This document shows, one piece after another, positions 1-51,211 of a DNA stretch of 64,000 nucleotides. Below the pieces are notes generated by a model. The model was given only the letters and a program-made list of their open reading frames with translations. It did no database searches and was not told the DNA's origin. The stretch's first letter is position 1. Each line of letters starts with the position of its first letter. Both the position numbers and the translations under genes were made by a program. This DNA is from Corallium rubrum (lineage: Eukaryota; Cnidaria; Anthozoa; Scleralcyonacea; Coralliidae). Where the stretch lies: positions 6,766,709 to 6,830,708 of the forward strand of contig OZ036000.1 in the NCBI GenBank assembly GCA_964035015.1, read 5' to 3'.

Positions 1-164
1 GACAGAAAATATAATACATTCAGTGACTGTAAAATTAGACAAATTGAACAAAACCAAAGAACAACGAAACCCTAGCTGTGCAGTTTCGAGAAATTTAATA
101 AATTTTGACATTTTTTATTATTGTATTATCCCACCAGTATCTAAATTAACAAATAAAACATAAA

Positions 165-320
165 GCTCCGTGCATATGTACTCTTATAAAGGCACGTTTG
201 ACGTCATTTGAACACGAAAGAAGTTGAGTAGAGGCACGAGGCGATAGCCGAGTGCATTTACACTTCTTTTGTGTTCAAATGATGTCAAACATACCTTTAT
301 AAGAGTGCATATACAGGAGC
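165..320. repeat. Inverted repeat (foldback/MITE-like)
   Basis: Two arms of about 60 bp are imperfect reverse complements. The left arm contains CTCTTATAAAGGCACGTTTG and the right arm ends in ACCTTTATAAGAGTGCATAT. The loop holds GAGGCGATAGCCGAGTG, also seen in a slightly altered form in the loop of the foldback at 13913-14004. Sequence just right of the element (TTTGTTTTATAAAATAAG and beyond) recurs near 52830. Confidence 0.7.
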
Positions 321-590
321 GGTATGTTTTGTTTTATAAAATAAGAAGAAAAATCAAGCTAAAAGTGAGGTAACTACTTTTTTTTTGGCACTACTAAAAG
401 GTAGTTTTGGAACTAGCCTTGAAGCTCAGCACTAAAACAAGTTTCTGAAACAAGTTTCGTAAACACATTTTTTATTATTTTTTCAAAAGATAGAACAGTG
501 CTCTAATCATGGAAACTTGGTTTCTGAAATTTATTTTTGGAAACTTTCCAACATACACTGTGTTTTGGTAACTTGTTTCTGAAATTTTCT

Positions 591-880
591 CTACAGTGTG
601 TATCAAAACAACCTGAACCCTTAGAATACAACCTATTGTAGTAGTTTGAAAGCCCTAAAAGCGCTGCGTTATAAATTAATCAGCACATAAGTTAAACAGG
701 AAGAGAAAAAGCTTCTAAATACTTTCACCATGCATACACTTCAAGTTATCTTAATTTCCCAGGTGTATAAGACCGTGTGTTTTACGCATCTGTGGGTTCA
801 GCGAAGCGCTTTTAGGGCTTTCAAACTACTACAATAGGTTGTTTTCTTAAGGTTCAGTTTTTTTTATACACACTGTAGTG
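591..880. repeat. Inverted repeat element, arms about 75 bp
   Basis: The left arm (591-665) starts CTACAGTGTGTAT and runs to AAAGCGCT. The right arm (805-878) is its reverse complement with few mismatches and ends ATACACACTGTAG. The spacer of about 140 bp has no coding potential. The form fits a non-autonomous foldback element; no superfamily can be assigned. Confidence 0.75.
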
Positions 881-986
881 TATGCTGGGTAAGGTTGATG
901 TGTGAAAGCGCATTTAATAGCACCACCACAATGAATGGTCCCTAATTAAATACAAGTTTGTGATTTTTTATGTGATTTTTTTCTAG

Positions 987-1403
987 GCCACCTTATATGC
1001 ATTTGTCAAGTTTGTCTCTGCTATCCATTTCTTGAAAAAATCCACAACTCGTTTCCGAGAACTCCTACGGTTAACTCCACCTGGTTCTGTATTTCTGTTT
1101 GTTGACAATGCCCACCACCGTGTCACAAAGTTCATCGAGAACCTTGTCTTCCCAGATGGCATTTACGAGGAGTGCAAGTCTTGCCGGGAAAATGCCTACT
1201 ACACACTGTATACATGCTACGCTGAACTTCACCCGACTGAAGGAATCATGAAATCGCCCTACATAGCTGAACTTGTTAGTCTAGTTAAATACTGGCTTGA
1301 CCGGTCACCACTGTTGGACTTCCACGTCAATGTCTTTCTTCTTGTGAAGAAGGCAAATAAACCAGATGGTGGAGAACTGCAGCCAACTTCAGGAAAATCC
1401 TAG
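987..1403 (+). CDS. Last exon of a methyltransferase-like protein (partial)
   Basis: A splice acceptor (TTTTTTCTAG, ending at 986) opens an in-frame exon of 138 codons ending in TAG at 1401-1403. The 5' exons lie left of the window. The protein reads as the C-terminal half of an alpha/beta fold: a helix with FRELLRLTPPGSVFLFVDN, where a hydrophobic strand follows a PG turn as in the late strands of class I SAM-dependent methyltransferases, and a closing strand DFHVNVFLLVKK. It contains a CKSC pair. The family call rests on general pattern only; no catalytic motif is in this exon. A poly(A) signal follows at 1533. The real ATG is off-window, and the TTG at 1032 is internal, not a start. Confidence 0.6.
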   Translation, partial: ATLYAFVKFVSAIHFLKKSTTRFRELLRLTPPGSVFLFVDNAHHRVTKFIENLVFPDGIYEECKSCRENAYYTLYTCYAELHPTEGIMKSPYIAELVSLVKYWLDRSPLLDFHVNVFLLVKKANKPDGGELQPTSGKS

Positions 1404-2036
1404 CACTAAATAAGTTTGAAATATCCGAAGACTACTCCAAAACAATTATATAGGCTAACTTTTTGCCACACTCGTCACAATGTGGTGTCATCAATCTTTA
1501 TAATTCATCTAACTCGCCCCTTGAAGTTGGGCAATAAATCTTGATAAGTTATAAGTCTTATTTAGCAATGTAAATACGTTGTGTCATAAGTACAAATCCT
1601 GAAAAAAAAATAACAAAGCCACTTAAATGTACAAAAATAGTATTTATCAGAAATTTATTTATTGAAATTTCCTTGTTGTAAGAAATAAAAGGATTCTTGT
1701 AAATAGTACAGTTAACTGTTTTATTTAGAGGGAAGTGGAAAACTTGAGTATGAAAAATGTCGCCAGCAGTAATTAGTAATGACTTTAAATAATATGAAAA
1801 CAATTGTATTGGTACATGGTTCATATACTATTATATAGCAGCTCATAACTTATATTAATTAATAATGTTCATTAATTACTGTATTATCCACAGCACAAAT
1901 AAAATTAGCAGGATTTCCTCTCGAGATGAAGTTTACTGGTTTTCACAAAGGAAAGTTAGAAATGACGTGTTTATAGCTGGCTGGCCCGCGCAGATTTTGG
2001 ATAATGAACTTCGTCCACAGACCTCACTGTTTCCAG
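1404..2036. other. 3' UTR and intergenic DNA without a recognised feature
   Basis: AT-rich sequence. Beyond the poly(A) signal at 1533, no splice-bounded reading frame or strong repeat was found. Short open frames on both strands here lack any protein-like composition. Confidence 0.5.
1533..1538 (+). promoter_or_regulatory. Poly(A) signal AATAAA
   Basis: A canonical AATAAA lies 130 bp after the stop codon at 1403 on the same strand. It is the likely 3' end of the methyltransferase-like gene. Confidence 0.6.
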
Positions 2037-2334
2037 CATGGTCAATCGAGATATGGTCTGGAAATTCAGCTAAAGTCTTTGGTTTATCTTTTTGTTCGCC
2101 TTTATGCATTTTTGTGCACGGTGCACGGTCACTGAACACATTGTATTTTAGTATAATGAACGAATTGTCCAATAACAACGTTTCAGTTCAATCACTCAAC
2201 CGTGCTATTTAAATATTAATAAACCTAAAACAAAGGATGTGCACGGTGTAAGGTACGGTTCAACATAAAATCACAGCTCATTATAGGCGCTTTGAAGTTT
2301 GCCGAGTTTCCAGACCATATCTCGATTGACTATG
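2037..2334. mobile_element. TIR element, about 298 bp, full copy (family A)
   Basis: It begins CATGGTCAATCGAGATATGG and ends with the inverted form ending ATCTCGATTGACTATG, giving terminal inverted repeats of about 30 bp. The interior has no coding potential and contains a duplicated GTGCACGGTGCACGGT motif. A second full-length copy of nearly identical length and sequence lies at 34854-35151, which defines the ends. It is a non-autonomous DNA transposon (MITE); the superfamily was not determined. Confidence 0.85.
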
Positions 2335-2546
2335 GTGTACGGTCACTGAACACATTGTATTTTAGTATAATGAACGAATTGTCCAATAGCAACGTTTCAG
2401 TTCAATCACTCAACCGTGCTATTTAAATATTAATAAACCTAAAACAAAGGTTGTGCACGGTGTGAGGTACAGTTCAACATAAAATCACAGCTCATAGGCG
2501 CTTTGAAGTTTGCCAAGTTTCCAGACCATATATCTCGATTGACTAT
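2335..2546. mobile_element. Family A element, 5'-truncated copy in direct tandem
   Basis: Immediately after the full copy ends, sequence equivalent to the element interior (from TGTACGGTCACTGAACAC onward) repeats in the same orientation to a second right terminus. The left terminus is missing. The arrangement could come from unequal exchange or from insertion next to an older copy. Confidence 0.8.
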
Positions 2547-2957
2547 GTTTCCAGGCTGAGAATAGAAAGTAGAAACGGTTGCGGAGAAGGTGGGATAATA
2601 TGAAATACAGGTAGTGATTATTTGAACAAACTGCAAGGACAAAATAGAAGTCAGTATGCAACAAGACTAACTTTAGCACGCCCCAAAAACCTTTATCGAT
2701 AATTAGAATATGTCGCATTCACTCAGCCAATCAGAATCCAGTATTATGAATTGACTAAGCTCTAAACCAATCACGTTTCTCTCTGACGAAGGGTCCTCAA
2801 ACCTTACTAGTGTAACGAGAGTGAAAAAGAGCGGGAAACTCAAAATGATTGGAAGAAGGGGGCGCTTATTTTGAAAAACGCACGCACTGTACGTGCATGG
2901 GAGCGCTTATTTCGAAGGATTTAGTGTGAATATTACGTTGTATTAAAGTGAAAATTA
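2547..2957. other. Non-coding stretch
   Basis: No splice-bounded frame or strong repeat was recognised. The sequence is AT-rich. Confidence 0.4.
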
Positions 2958-3345
2958 TGAAACGAAAATTAATTCTTATTTGAAAGAACACTTAAAATGA
3001 TAGCGTGACATCTTTTGAAGTTTTTCGTTTCCTTGCTTCGTTCTTGAGATATTGAGATATTTCAGTTTGTTTGATATGCAAATTAAACATTGAAAAAAGT
3101 TGTATCTTTGCTATTATCAAACCAAAATAATTCGAGGGAACCATGTGCGTGTTTTTCGCGCAGAACACTATTTGACAATAACGTTTTCGATAACTCATGC
3201 ACGTGTGACGTCGCAACCTGCGACAAGTTACATCAAACTTAAATATCTCGAGAACGAAGTAAGGAAACGAAAAACTGCAAAATATGTTACTCTATCATTT
3301 AATTAAAGCTTTCTTTCAAATAAGACAAGCTTAGTTTTCGTTTCA
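2958..3345. repeat. Inverted repeat element, arms about 120 bp (family B)
   Basis: The left arm (about 2958-3085: AACGAAAATTAATTCTTATT ... TTTCAGTTTGTTTGATATGC) and the right arm (about 3232-3345: CATCAAACTTAAATATCTCG ... TTAGTTTTCGTTT) are imperfect reverse complements. Related arm sequence occurs near 32975-33090, 33535-33670 and 35420-35560, so this is a dispersed family. It has no coding capacity. Confidence 0.7.
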
Positions 3346-4309
3346 AGGCACTTTAAAAGCCAACAACGTTTTTTCAACATGCAAAATAAAGGTATTAAAT
3401 GTAAAATATGGCTTCATTGTCAATTTTCATACTTCTTCAAAACAAATTAATATTCGAATCTTGCTCAGACTAGATACATTATCTCTGATCTGGCTATTTG
3501 TCACACGATTATTTGCAACACTTGACCGACCGTTCACGTCAGCAATGCCTATTTTAGCAACTCTTGTCTATTCTCGGAACGATTTTCAACAGGCTTATTA
3601 CAGTAAATTAATTAACACTATGTAAGGAGATGTGCCTGCTCAAGTCTTCCGGTCTGTTCCTTGATTTTAAACAGTGTAGAGTAGAGTGCCAAGAAAGAGT
3701 GACTGTTTTCTCAGATTATACTGTAGTTTACTGATGTAGTGAGTGACAGGTTTACAAATGAAAATGAACCGAGGCAATGGGCCGTGCGATATTAATCAAT
3801 GGTCAATAGTTGGTATTCTGCTGTGAAATCTTCATCATTTATTTATCCCTATAAATCAGTAACTCGTTTTTTTGTTAATGTTAGTACACAACAAATTTAG
3901 GCCGAAGATGCTACGAAACGTAAATGTTTGAACTTGGAAAATGAAAATTGTTTTCCTGTATGTTTACTTTTGACTTCCGTCTTACTTCCGTTTTGTACCA
4001 TATATGGCATTTGAAAACAATAGGGTGCCATATTTGGGTTCTCCCAGGTCGCACTAAAGCGTCTTTGGGTTTTCACATGTGTTTTCAATTCAATATCATT
4101 AAAAAACTCGTAAACACCAAGAATGGCAAGAAGCGACAAAAGGTTTCAGAGTGCTGTACGCTATTTTGGACACCGAGTCGACGGCTATTAATTTCGTGTC
4201 GAGAGAAGGAAGATGGCGCTTTTATAAAACAAGTAAGCGACAACAGGATAAAGCCGGGTTGAACTTTTATACGCTGTGTGATTTTTACCGGACTCTGTTG
4301 TGACATACG
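3346..4309. other. Upstream region of the EPB41L4A-like gene
   Basis: About 960 bp between the family B repeat and the start codon at 4310. It should include the promoter and 5' UTR. I see no clear TATA box at a fixed distance and no strong repeat. Confidence 0.4.
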
Positions 4310-32043
<27,734 letters not shown>

Positions 32044-32960
32044 CCCTCGAACTTTAGCCCTCAGGCTAAACAACCATTGGCGGGAAAATACGATTCAGCT
32101 GGAGCAACTAGTCTGCGAGCAGGCTTTCCTTCTGAACAACCCAGAAGACTTGGTAAACTGCGCGTACGGTACCTGGAAGTATGCCATGGTACAGTGGATG
32201 TCAAGAATAAGGAATGTTCTCCAACAGTAGTTGATGAATGGTGAATTCTGGTCAGTGTAAGCGTTTATGGAGGTAACCGTGCTGTGAAAATTTTAGAAAT
32301 GTATTAGTGAAGTGAAAATTAACGTCATCTCTCGTCACCGATATGAAACTTTATGCAACTTGTCTCACAACGCCAGAAGCGTTGGTACTTGGTATATTGT
32401 TACGACCATTACAGCGTGTAGCATGCTGTGCATGCAATGGCCAACACTAACAACTAACAATAGCTCGTACAGCAAGAACTGACAAAACGTCAAAAAGCTT
32501 TTAGCTTGCTTGGCAAGGTACAAGTACTCAGTCAGCTGGAGCTCAGAAACTGTTTATCTGGGATAAAACCAAAATAATTAACTTTTTTCGTCAGTTCCAA
32601 GTGGTCTTGTGTGACGAGAAATGTAAGTGTAAGAAAAGTTATTTATATTCTTGTGAACAAATAACACTCAGTTTGACATGAGAAACTAGGGTAGGAAGAA
32701 TATTGGTGAACATAGAAGAATATACTGCCGTACATTATTTGTTCCTTGAGAATAGACCATTGACATTATTTGTTTCGAGATATTTATACAGTGTTTATTT
32801 GGTTTGATATGGTAAGTTTTTGTTATGAAAATAATTGTAAACAATATTTAAATTTTCAAACATTTTTCTATGCATATTATGTAAATGAAATACAAACAAC
32901 TGTTTCTTTTTCATCACAAAGTGGTTTCAGGCAAGAAACCTAATTGATTCACCTTCAATT
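32044..32960. other. 3' UTR and flank of the EPB41L4A-like gene
   Basis: No AATAAA within about 900 bp was found; the true 3' end is not defined. A line of TAGCTCGTACAGCAAGAACTGACAAAACG near 32461 resembles the arm of the tRNA-bearing inverted-repeat family. Confidence 0.4.
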
Positions 32961-33670
32961 GCCTATAATGAAACGGAAATTAAATCTGTTTTATTTGAAA
33001 GGGCCCTTGAATGACAAAGTAACATCTTTTGCAGTTTTTGGTTTCCTTGCTTCATTTGTGAGATCTTTCAGTTCGTTTGATACGTAAATGTCACATGTTG
33101 TGACACGTGCACAATGACTTATTCCAGAAAATTATATCCTACGGTTCCGGTTTGAGCGTGGACACGCGTAATTTGACGACACACGTTTCACGCGGGAAAC
33201 TAACATGTTGCTAAGAAACTGTAACGTTACTAAGGCCAAACGGTATTGTTCCAATTTGAAACCAGTGCCAAATTTTCAAAGCAAATGTCGGCATCTTTAT
33301 AACTCCTCTTTATACACAATTAAATCTTCGTCAAGTGAAGCTAAGAACACCACAGTGCTTTTCCGATCGACCATTACGCTGACAAACCCCACAACGCTAC
33401 ATTTGCCACGAAGAAACAATGTAGTTTGGCCTTAGTAACGTTACAGTTTCCGCTTATAGCAACATGTTAGTTTCCCGTGTGAAACATGTGTCGTCAAATT
33501 ACGCGTGTCCACGCTCAGACCGGAACCGTAGTATCTTTGCTATATCAAACTAAACTTAATTCGTAGGAAGCATGTGCGCGTGTTCCACCCACAACATCAA
33601 ACTGTAGAATTTCAAGTGATTTTGTTTGATAATAGCAAAAATATATAACCTTTTTCGATAACTTATTATG
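32961..33670. repeat. Family B inverted repeat interrupted by another inverted repeat
   Basis: The left part (about 32975-33110) carries the family B arm words (AAGTAACATCTTTTGCAG, TTTCCTTGCTTCA). Related interior words (GGAAGCATGTGCGCGTGTT, TTTTCGATAACTTATTATGC) resume near 33560. Between them lies a separate inverted repeat. Confidence 0.6.
33131..33537. repeat. Inverted repeat, arms about 108 bp, nested in family B
   Basis: The left arm ACGGTTCCGGTTTGAGCGTG ... GTAACGTTACTAAGGCCAAAC (to about 33241) and the right arm GTTTGGCCTTAGTAACGTTA ... CCGGAACCGTAG are near-perfect complements with a spacer of about 180 bp. It appears inserted in the family B element. Confidence 0.8.
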
Positions 33671-33702
33671 CACTGTACGTCACAACATTTTACATTTAGT
33701 TG

Positions 33703-33803
33703 TTTTCGTATCTTTTTGCTGTACAAGCTGTCGTAAGTTAAACTCCGAGAAAAACTCTGAGCTCAACTTACGATAGCTTGTACAGCAAAAACATACGAAA
33801 AAA
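33703..33803. repeat. Foldback remnant of the tRNA-bearing family (family F)
   Basis: TTTTTGCTGTACAAGCTGTC plus GTAAGTTAAACTCCGAG meets its own reverse complement almost directly, ending ...TTGTACAGCAAAAACATACG. The tRNA-like module found between these arms at 53292 and 54239 is missing. Confidence 0.8.
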
Positions 33804-34303
33804 CTTTACCAAACTCAAGCTGAAAACACTAATAACATTTTTTGCTGCGAGCCGTAAGGCGAGCAGCTCACTAACTTGACGAGGTCTGGGCCGAGTTTAT
33901 ATGCGTTCACAAACTCGATTCTTAGGATTTCGTGGGCGATGATCTTCGGTATACGCAATGTCTACCGATCAGCGGCAGGCATCATTAAATTGTGCGCTAC
34001 GCTACACCACGTTGTCTTTCTTCCTCGAGGACGTTTCTTGGCAAGTTTGGCGCTGGAATATATTGATTTATTAAAGAGAAATAAGTGTATTTTTCTACTA
34101 TACTATTATATCAAACACAACTCTATTTGTTGCTGGAAGTATATATCAAGGCCACAAAAGGCTTAGCGACATTTCGAGGGGCAGACAGTGTTATTTATAC
34201 GAGTCTTTGTTCATTAATTTTTATATGACATTCCACATCATTGTGCCAGATGATTTCACTTAACATTTTAAGCATGCGACGTTATTGTCAACACTCACGT
34301 CAC
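33804..34303. other. Intergenic DNA without a recognised feature
   Basis: An open frame of 96 codons (33876-34166) has no recognisable protein character and no gene context. Confidence 0.4.
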
Positions 34304-34433
34304 GCGTACAAAATTGAGCCATTAAAGATGGCAACAGCCGTTATTGCTGCAAATCAACAACCTAAACTGCATAGATTGCCGTTCTTCACTTCAAGCAATC
34401 ACTCTTTAATGGCTCGATTTTATACGCCTGACG
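34304..34433. repeat. Weak inverted repeat
   Basis: ACAAAATTGAGCCATTAAAG and CTTTAATGGCTCGATTTTAT are complementary with a spacer of about 90 bp. Confidence 0.5.
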
Positions 34434-34652
34434 CCCATGTTGAGGAAAACGTCGCATGCTTAAGCTCTTTAATTGAAAATGCTTCGGACGATAACAAGTA
34501 TTTTACTACTAAATAGTAAATGGTAGCAACTCGCAGCACTTCACTTTTGATAAAAAGTTCTAGTTATATAGCTAGAGTTTCACTGGATGCAACGAGGACT
34601 GTCATTGGTTGGTTTGTGGTCACATGACCTTAGCTAAATTTCAATATCTAAC

Positions 34653-34708
34653 CGAGCGGGCAATAATTGAGAACTTATTGTCAATAAGTTTTCAATTGTT
34701 GCCCGCTT
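34653..34708. repeat. Hairpin, arms about 25 bp
   Basis: GAGCGGGCAATAATTGAGAA faces the complement TTTTCAATTGTTGCCCGCTT around AACTTATTGTCAATAAGTT. Confidence 0.75.
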
Positions 34709-34853
34709 GAACTCTGAACTCTTCACGGCATCCTATAAACCAAAGCTTGTTTGGGACGAAAAAAGAATATTTATAGATCTTCAAAGCATGTGTGAAGATT
34801 AACTGGAGAAATGTATTGCTGTTCTTTTGTTCTGAGACTTATATTTGTTTGGT

Positions 34854-35151
34854 CATAGTCAATCGAAATATGGTCTGGAAACTCAGCTAAAGTCTTTGGT
34901 CTATCTTTTTGTTCGCCTTTATGCATTTTTGTGCACGGTGCACGGTCACTGAACACATTGTATTTTAGTATAATGAACGAATTGTCCAATAGCAACGTTT
35001 CAGTTCAATCACTCAACCGTGCGATTTAAATATTAATAAACCTAAAACAAAGGATGTGCACGGTGTAAGGTACGGTTCAACATAAAATCACAGCTCATTA
35101 TAGACGCTTTGAAGTTTGCCGAGTTTCCAGACCATATCTCGATTGACTATG
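34854..35151. mobile_element. TIR element, 298 bp, second full copy (family A)
   Basis: The same ends and interior as 2037-2334: CATAGTCAATCGAAATATGG on the left, ATCTCGATTGACTATG on the right. An internal TAGACGC replaces TAGGCGC of the first copy. Confidence 0.9.
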
Positions 35152-35276
35152 GTTTGGTTGAAGTGAAATTACGGAGCCAGGCGAAATGTTTTGGTAGTCT
35201 TTAAGCGTTTGTCTTTTGTCTACTTTCCCTTGATAAACGTCGAAATTATTCAGCGAAACTCAAGCTATACAACAAA

Positions 35277-35419
35277 ACACTTAATGTCTGCTCCCTCGGG
35301 AAACAGTTAGTTTTGTTTTACCTCGAGTCTCGATGTGTCCGTCGACTTCGTCTCGAGAAATATCAAGACTCTCGGGAAAACAAAACTAACTGTTTGCCTC
35401 GGGAGCAGACATTAAGTGT
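35277..35419. repeat. Inverted repeat, arms about 50 bp
   Basis: ACACTTAATGTCTGCTCCCT...AACAGTTAGTTTTG is repeated as its complement ending GGGAGCAGACATTAAGTGT. The loop has CTCGAGTCTCGA and TCTCGAGA. Confidence 0.85.
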
Positions 35420-35562
35420 ATAATGTTACATTTACATATGGAACAAAGTGAAATATCTCAACAACGAAGCAAGGAAATGAAAAGCTACAAAAAGATGTTG
35501 CATTGTCGTTTTCCTAGTGTTCTTTCGAATAAGGCAAACCTAAGGCTACCTTACTACGTAAG
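35420..35562. repeat. Family B arm fragment
   Basis: GTGAAATATCTCAACAACGA ... TTCTTTCGAATAAGGCAAAC corresponds to the right arm of the element at 2958-3345. The insertion at 35277 appears to interrupt it. Confidence 0.6.
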
Positions 35563-35785
35563 GGACCCTTCCCACCCCAAACTAGGTTTATTTATTTTTC
35601 TGTAACTGTTCCAGTATTGGCGACATTCAATGGAAATAAAAGAGAAAAACTTGCAGTTTCGAAAGAGGGGTGTAATAAATTCGGCCCATCGGCGACCGCA
35701 CGCACGGAAGGAAGCATGACGTGACGTCACATGTTAATTAAGTGACGTTACAGAACATCGAGGCGCAGAACCGCTAGAGTCCGTC

Positions 35786-36813
35786 ATGGAAAGAATAGGA
35801 TTTGCCATTGTACTGCTTTGTTTTTTCTTTGCGTGTTTAGGTAAGAGAGTTGAAGTAGATTTGTTTTTATGAATGTACTTTATGAATTATTTATCTGTTG
35901 ATATTATTGATTCATCCGTCTGTCCGTCCTACCACTCGTCCGTCCTTCCTTCCTTCCTTCCGTCCTTCCTTCCTTCCTTCCTTCCTTCCTTCCTTCCTTC
36001 CTTCCTTCCTTCCTTCCTTCCTTCCTTCCTTCCTTCCTTCCTTCCTTCCTTCCTTCCTTCCTTCCTTCCTTCCTTCCTTCCTTCCTTCCTTCCTTCCTTC
36101 CTTCCTTCCTTCCTTCCTTCCTTCCTTCCTTCCTTCCTTCCTTCCTTCCTTCCTTCCTTCCTTCCTTCCTTCCTTCCTTCCTTCCTTCCTTCCTTCCTTC
36201 CTTCCTTCCTTCCTTCCTTCCTTCCTTCCTTCCTTCCTTCCTTCCTTCCTTCCTTCCTTCCTTCCTTCCTTCCTTCCTTCCTTCCTTCCTTCCCTTCCTT
36301 CCTTCCCTTTCCTATCTCTCTTCATTTCTCCCTGCTTTCCTTCATTCCTTCCTCACTACTTTTCATCCATCTTTCCTTCCAGGGAATGTCAGAGAATAGG
36401 AGGGGAGGAACTCGTTCTCAGTCGTTAATAATGTGTTTGTTTTCTCTATAGGCGAGTCTCTTGCTCTCACGTGCTACAAGTGTAAAAACGAGCGAACTAC
36501 GGCCGACTGTGTGGCGAACGATATCGAGACCTGCAAGGGACACCAGGACGCCTGTTTTCGAGAAGAAAGGGAAATATCTCGTCGCGGAGGTCGTCGGGTA
36601 GTAAGTGGCGGGTGTGGGAAGAGTTGGCATAGTGCCAACAGCTGCGACCAACGTATGGGGAAACTACGGTGCACAAGATGGTGCGAATCTAATCTGTGCA
36701 ATGGAAGACATGGAAAACTCAGTGAGTTGGACTCAGCATCAGGAATTATACATTCGACTTTCAAACTTATATTGTCCATGTTGCTTGCATATCTCTTATA
36801 CTTTGTTTCATAA
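35786..36813 (+). CDS. Ly6/uPAR-type GPI-anchored protein, two exons
   Basis: Exon 1 is 35786-35840 and exon 2 is 36452-36813: 417 bp, 138 aa plus stop. Exon 1 encodes a signal peptide (MERIGFAIVLLCFFFACLG). After the splice the mature chain starts ESLALTCYKCK, and the domain holds ten cysteines ending in CESNLCNG. The order CxxC...DC...TC...C...GGC...C...CxxxC...LCN is that of the LU (Ly6/uPAR) three-finger fold. A hydrophobic C terminus (IILSMLLAYLLYFVS-like, after SELDSASG) fits a GPI attachment signal. Such proteins are cell-surface modulators of receptors or junctions; the ligand cannot be inferred. The first intron is mostly a CTTC microsatellite. Exon 2 is also open in other frames, which are shadows. 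Confidence 0.85.
35936..36306. repeat. (CTTC)n microsatellite in the Ly6 gene intron
   Basis: About 85 copies of CTTC, perfect from about 35962 to 36291, with decayed edges. It lies wholly within the 611-bp intron and makes up more than half of it. Confidence 0.95.
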
Positions 36814-37083
36814 TTAGTGACTTCACCGTTTGTAAATATACTCTGCAAAGACAATCCGTTGCTGTCTTTGTATCCAGGTGACTCTGTAAAGCCAGAGCTA
36901 ATTCAATTTTTTCTCACGTTATTCGCTCGCACGCTTTTGGAATATGCAACTAAGCTTCTTGACTTGGCTATTAAAGACGTCTGAAAACTTGTTGTAGAAA
37001 TACGTTTACGTCATATCGTACCCGATAGGTTACTCTGGGTGACAGAGGCTCTTGTGACTGTTAAAAAAGAGGAGCTTCATTCT
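36814..37083. other. 3' flank of the Ly6-type gene
   Basis: No AATAAA was found before the microsatellite; nothing else recognised. Confidence 0.4.
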
Positions 37084-37330
37084 CTTCATTCATTCATTCA
37101 TTCATTCATTCATTCATTCATTCATTCATTCATTCATTCATTCATTCATTCATTCATTCATTCATTCATTCATTCATTCATTCATTCATTCATTCATTCA
37201 TTCATTCATTCCATTCATTCATTCCATTCATTCATTCATTCATTCATTCATTCATTCATTCATTCATTCATTCATTCATTCATTCATTCATTCATTCATT
37301 CATTCATTCATTCATTCATTCATTCATTTA
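37084..37330. repeat. (ATTC)n microsatellite
   Basis: About 61 copies of ATTC with two one-base insertions (ATTCC) near 37211-37226. Confidence 0.95.
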
Positions 37331-37812
37331 TTCAATTGGTTGGCAAATGTACTAGACCTAGTCCTTTGCCAGCCAATGCGCCTAATGTTTGCCTCCAAAA
37401 ATATCCAAGATGGCGGCGTTCAATTACCTGACTGAAATCAAGATGGTACTGTGGGCTGCTTTATACGCAAGATGCTCTTGCGTTTAGTTAAAGGAGGGGA
37501 TAGGACGAATTTCTGGTCCGACGAATTGCGCTGATGATTTTCGGGTTCCATCAGCGCGCGCAGGCTTGGACCCAATCTTGTTCCCAGGACTTTTAATGAA
37601 GCGCGCGATTCGATATACCCGCACGCGGGCAATGTTAGCATCCAATATGTCGGCCGCTTGAGAACTTCCGTGATTCACACACTTCTGTATAAAAAATACT
37701 TGTTTTTTACCGGCAGCAGGTTATAGTAGCCGTCACTTTTTTCGGGATTTAAAACCCTTGTTTTATCTTTATCAGTGGAATTTAAGTTTGCTGTTATTTA
37801 CTCGAGAGAAGA
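37331..37812. other. Upstream region of the MYND-finger gene
   Basis: Intergenic, more GC-rich in 37540-37640 (GCGCGCGCAGG). It should contain the promoter. No TATA box is evident. Confidence 0.4.
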
Positions 37813-50922
<13,110 letters not shown>

Positions 50923-51211
50923 GAGTGATGAACATTCGACCAACATATGTAATGCACTTCTACAGCAATCTTCACCAAGCGGTTGACTTCGGTCGAACAC
51001 TCGCCCAGTCACCTACGCCATTAGTCGCCCCACTCAGTCACGCGCGGCGTCATACATGTTCCTCTTTCTAACTTGTCACGTGACGTTTGGATATTTTCTC
51101 CATGCCGTTTCCGAGTTAAGGTCAGAAAATTCGCTCATGCAGCGAACAGAGCTTTATCGTCGTAAGCAGAATGTAGGTCTTATATAAAGTCCTTAATTCC
51201 TAACACAGCCA
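50923..51211. other. 3' flank of the MYND-finger gene
   Basis: No AATAAA was recognised. The sequence is ordinary non-repetitive DNA up to the family G element. Confidence 0.4.

Noticed and set aside
34241-34516. 91-codon frame as a small gene
   Set aside because: It overlaps a weak inverted repeat and has no splice or promoter support.
35873-36451. PSFLPSFL repeat protein in the Ly6 gene intron
   Set aside because: Translation of the CTTC microsatellite; open in more than one frame.
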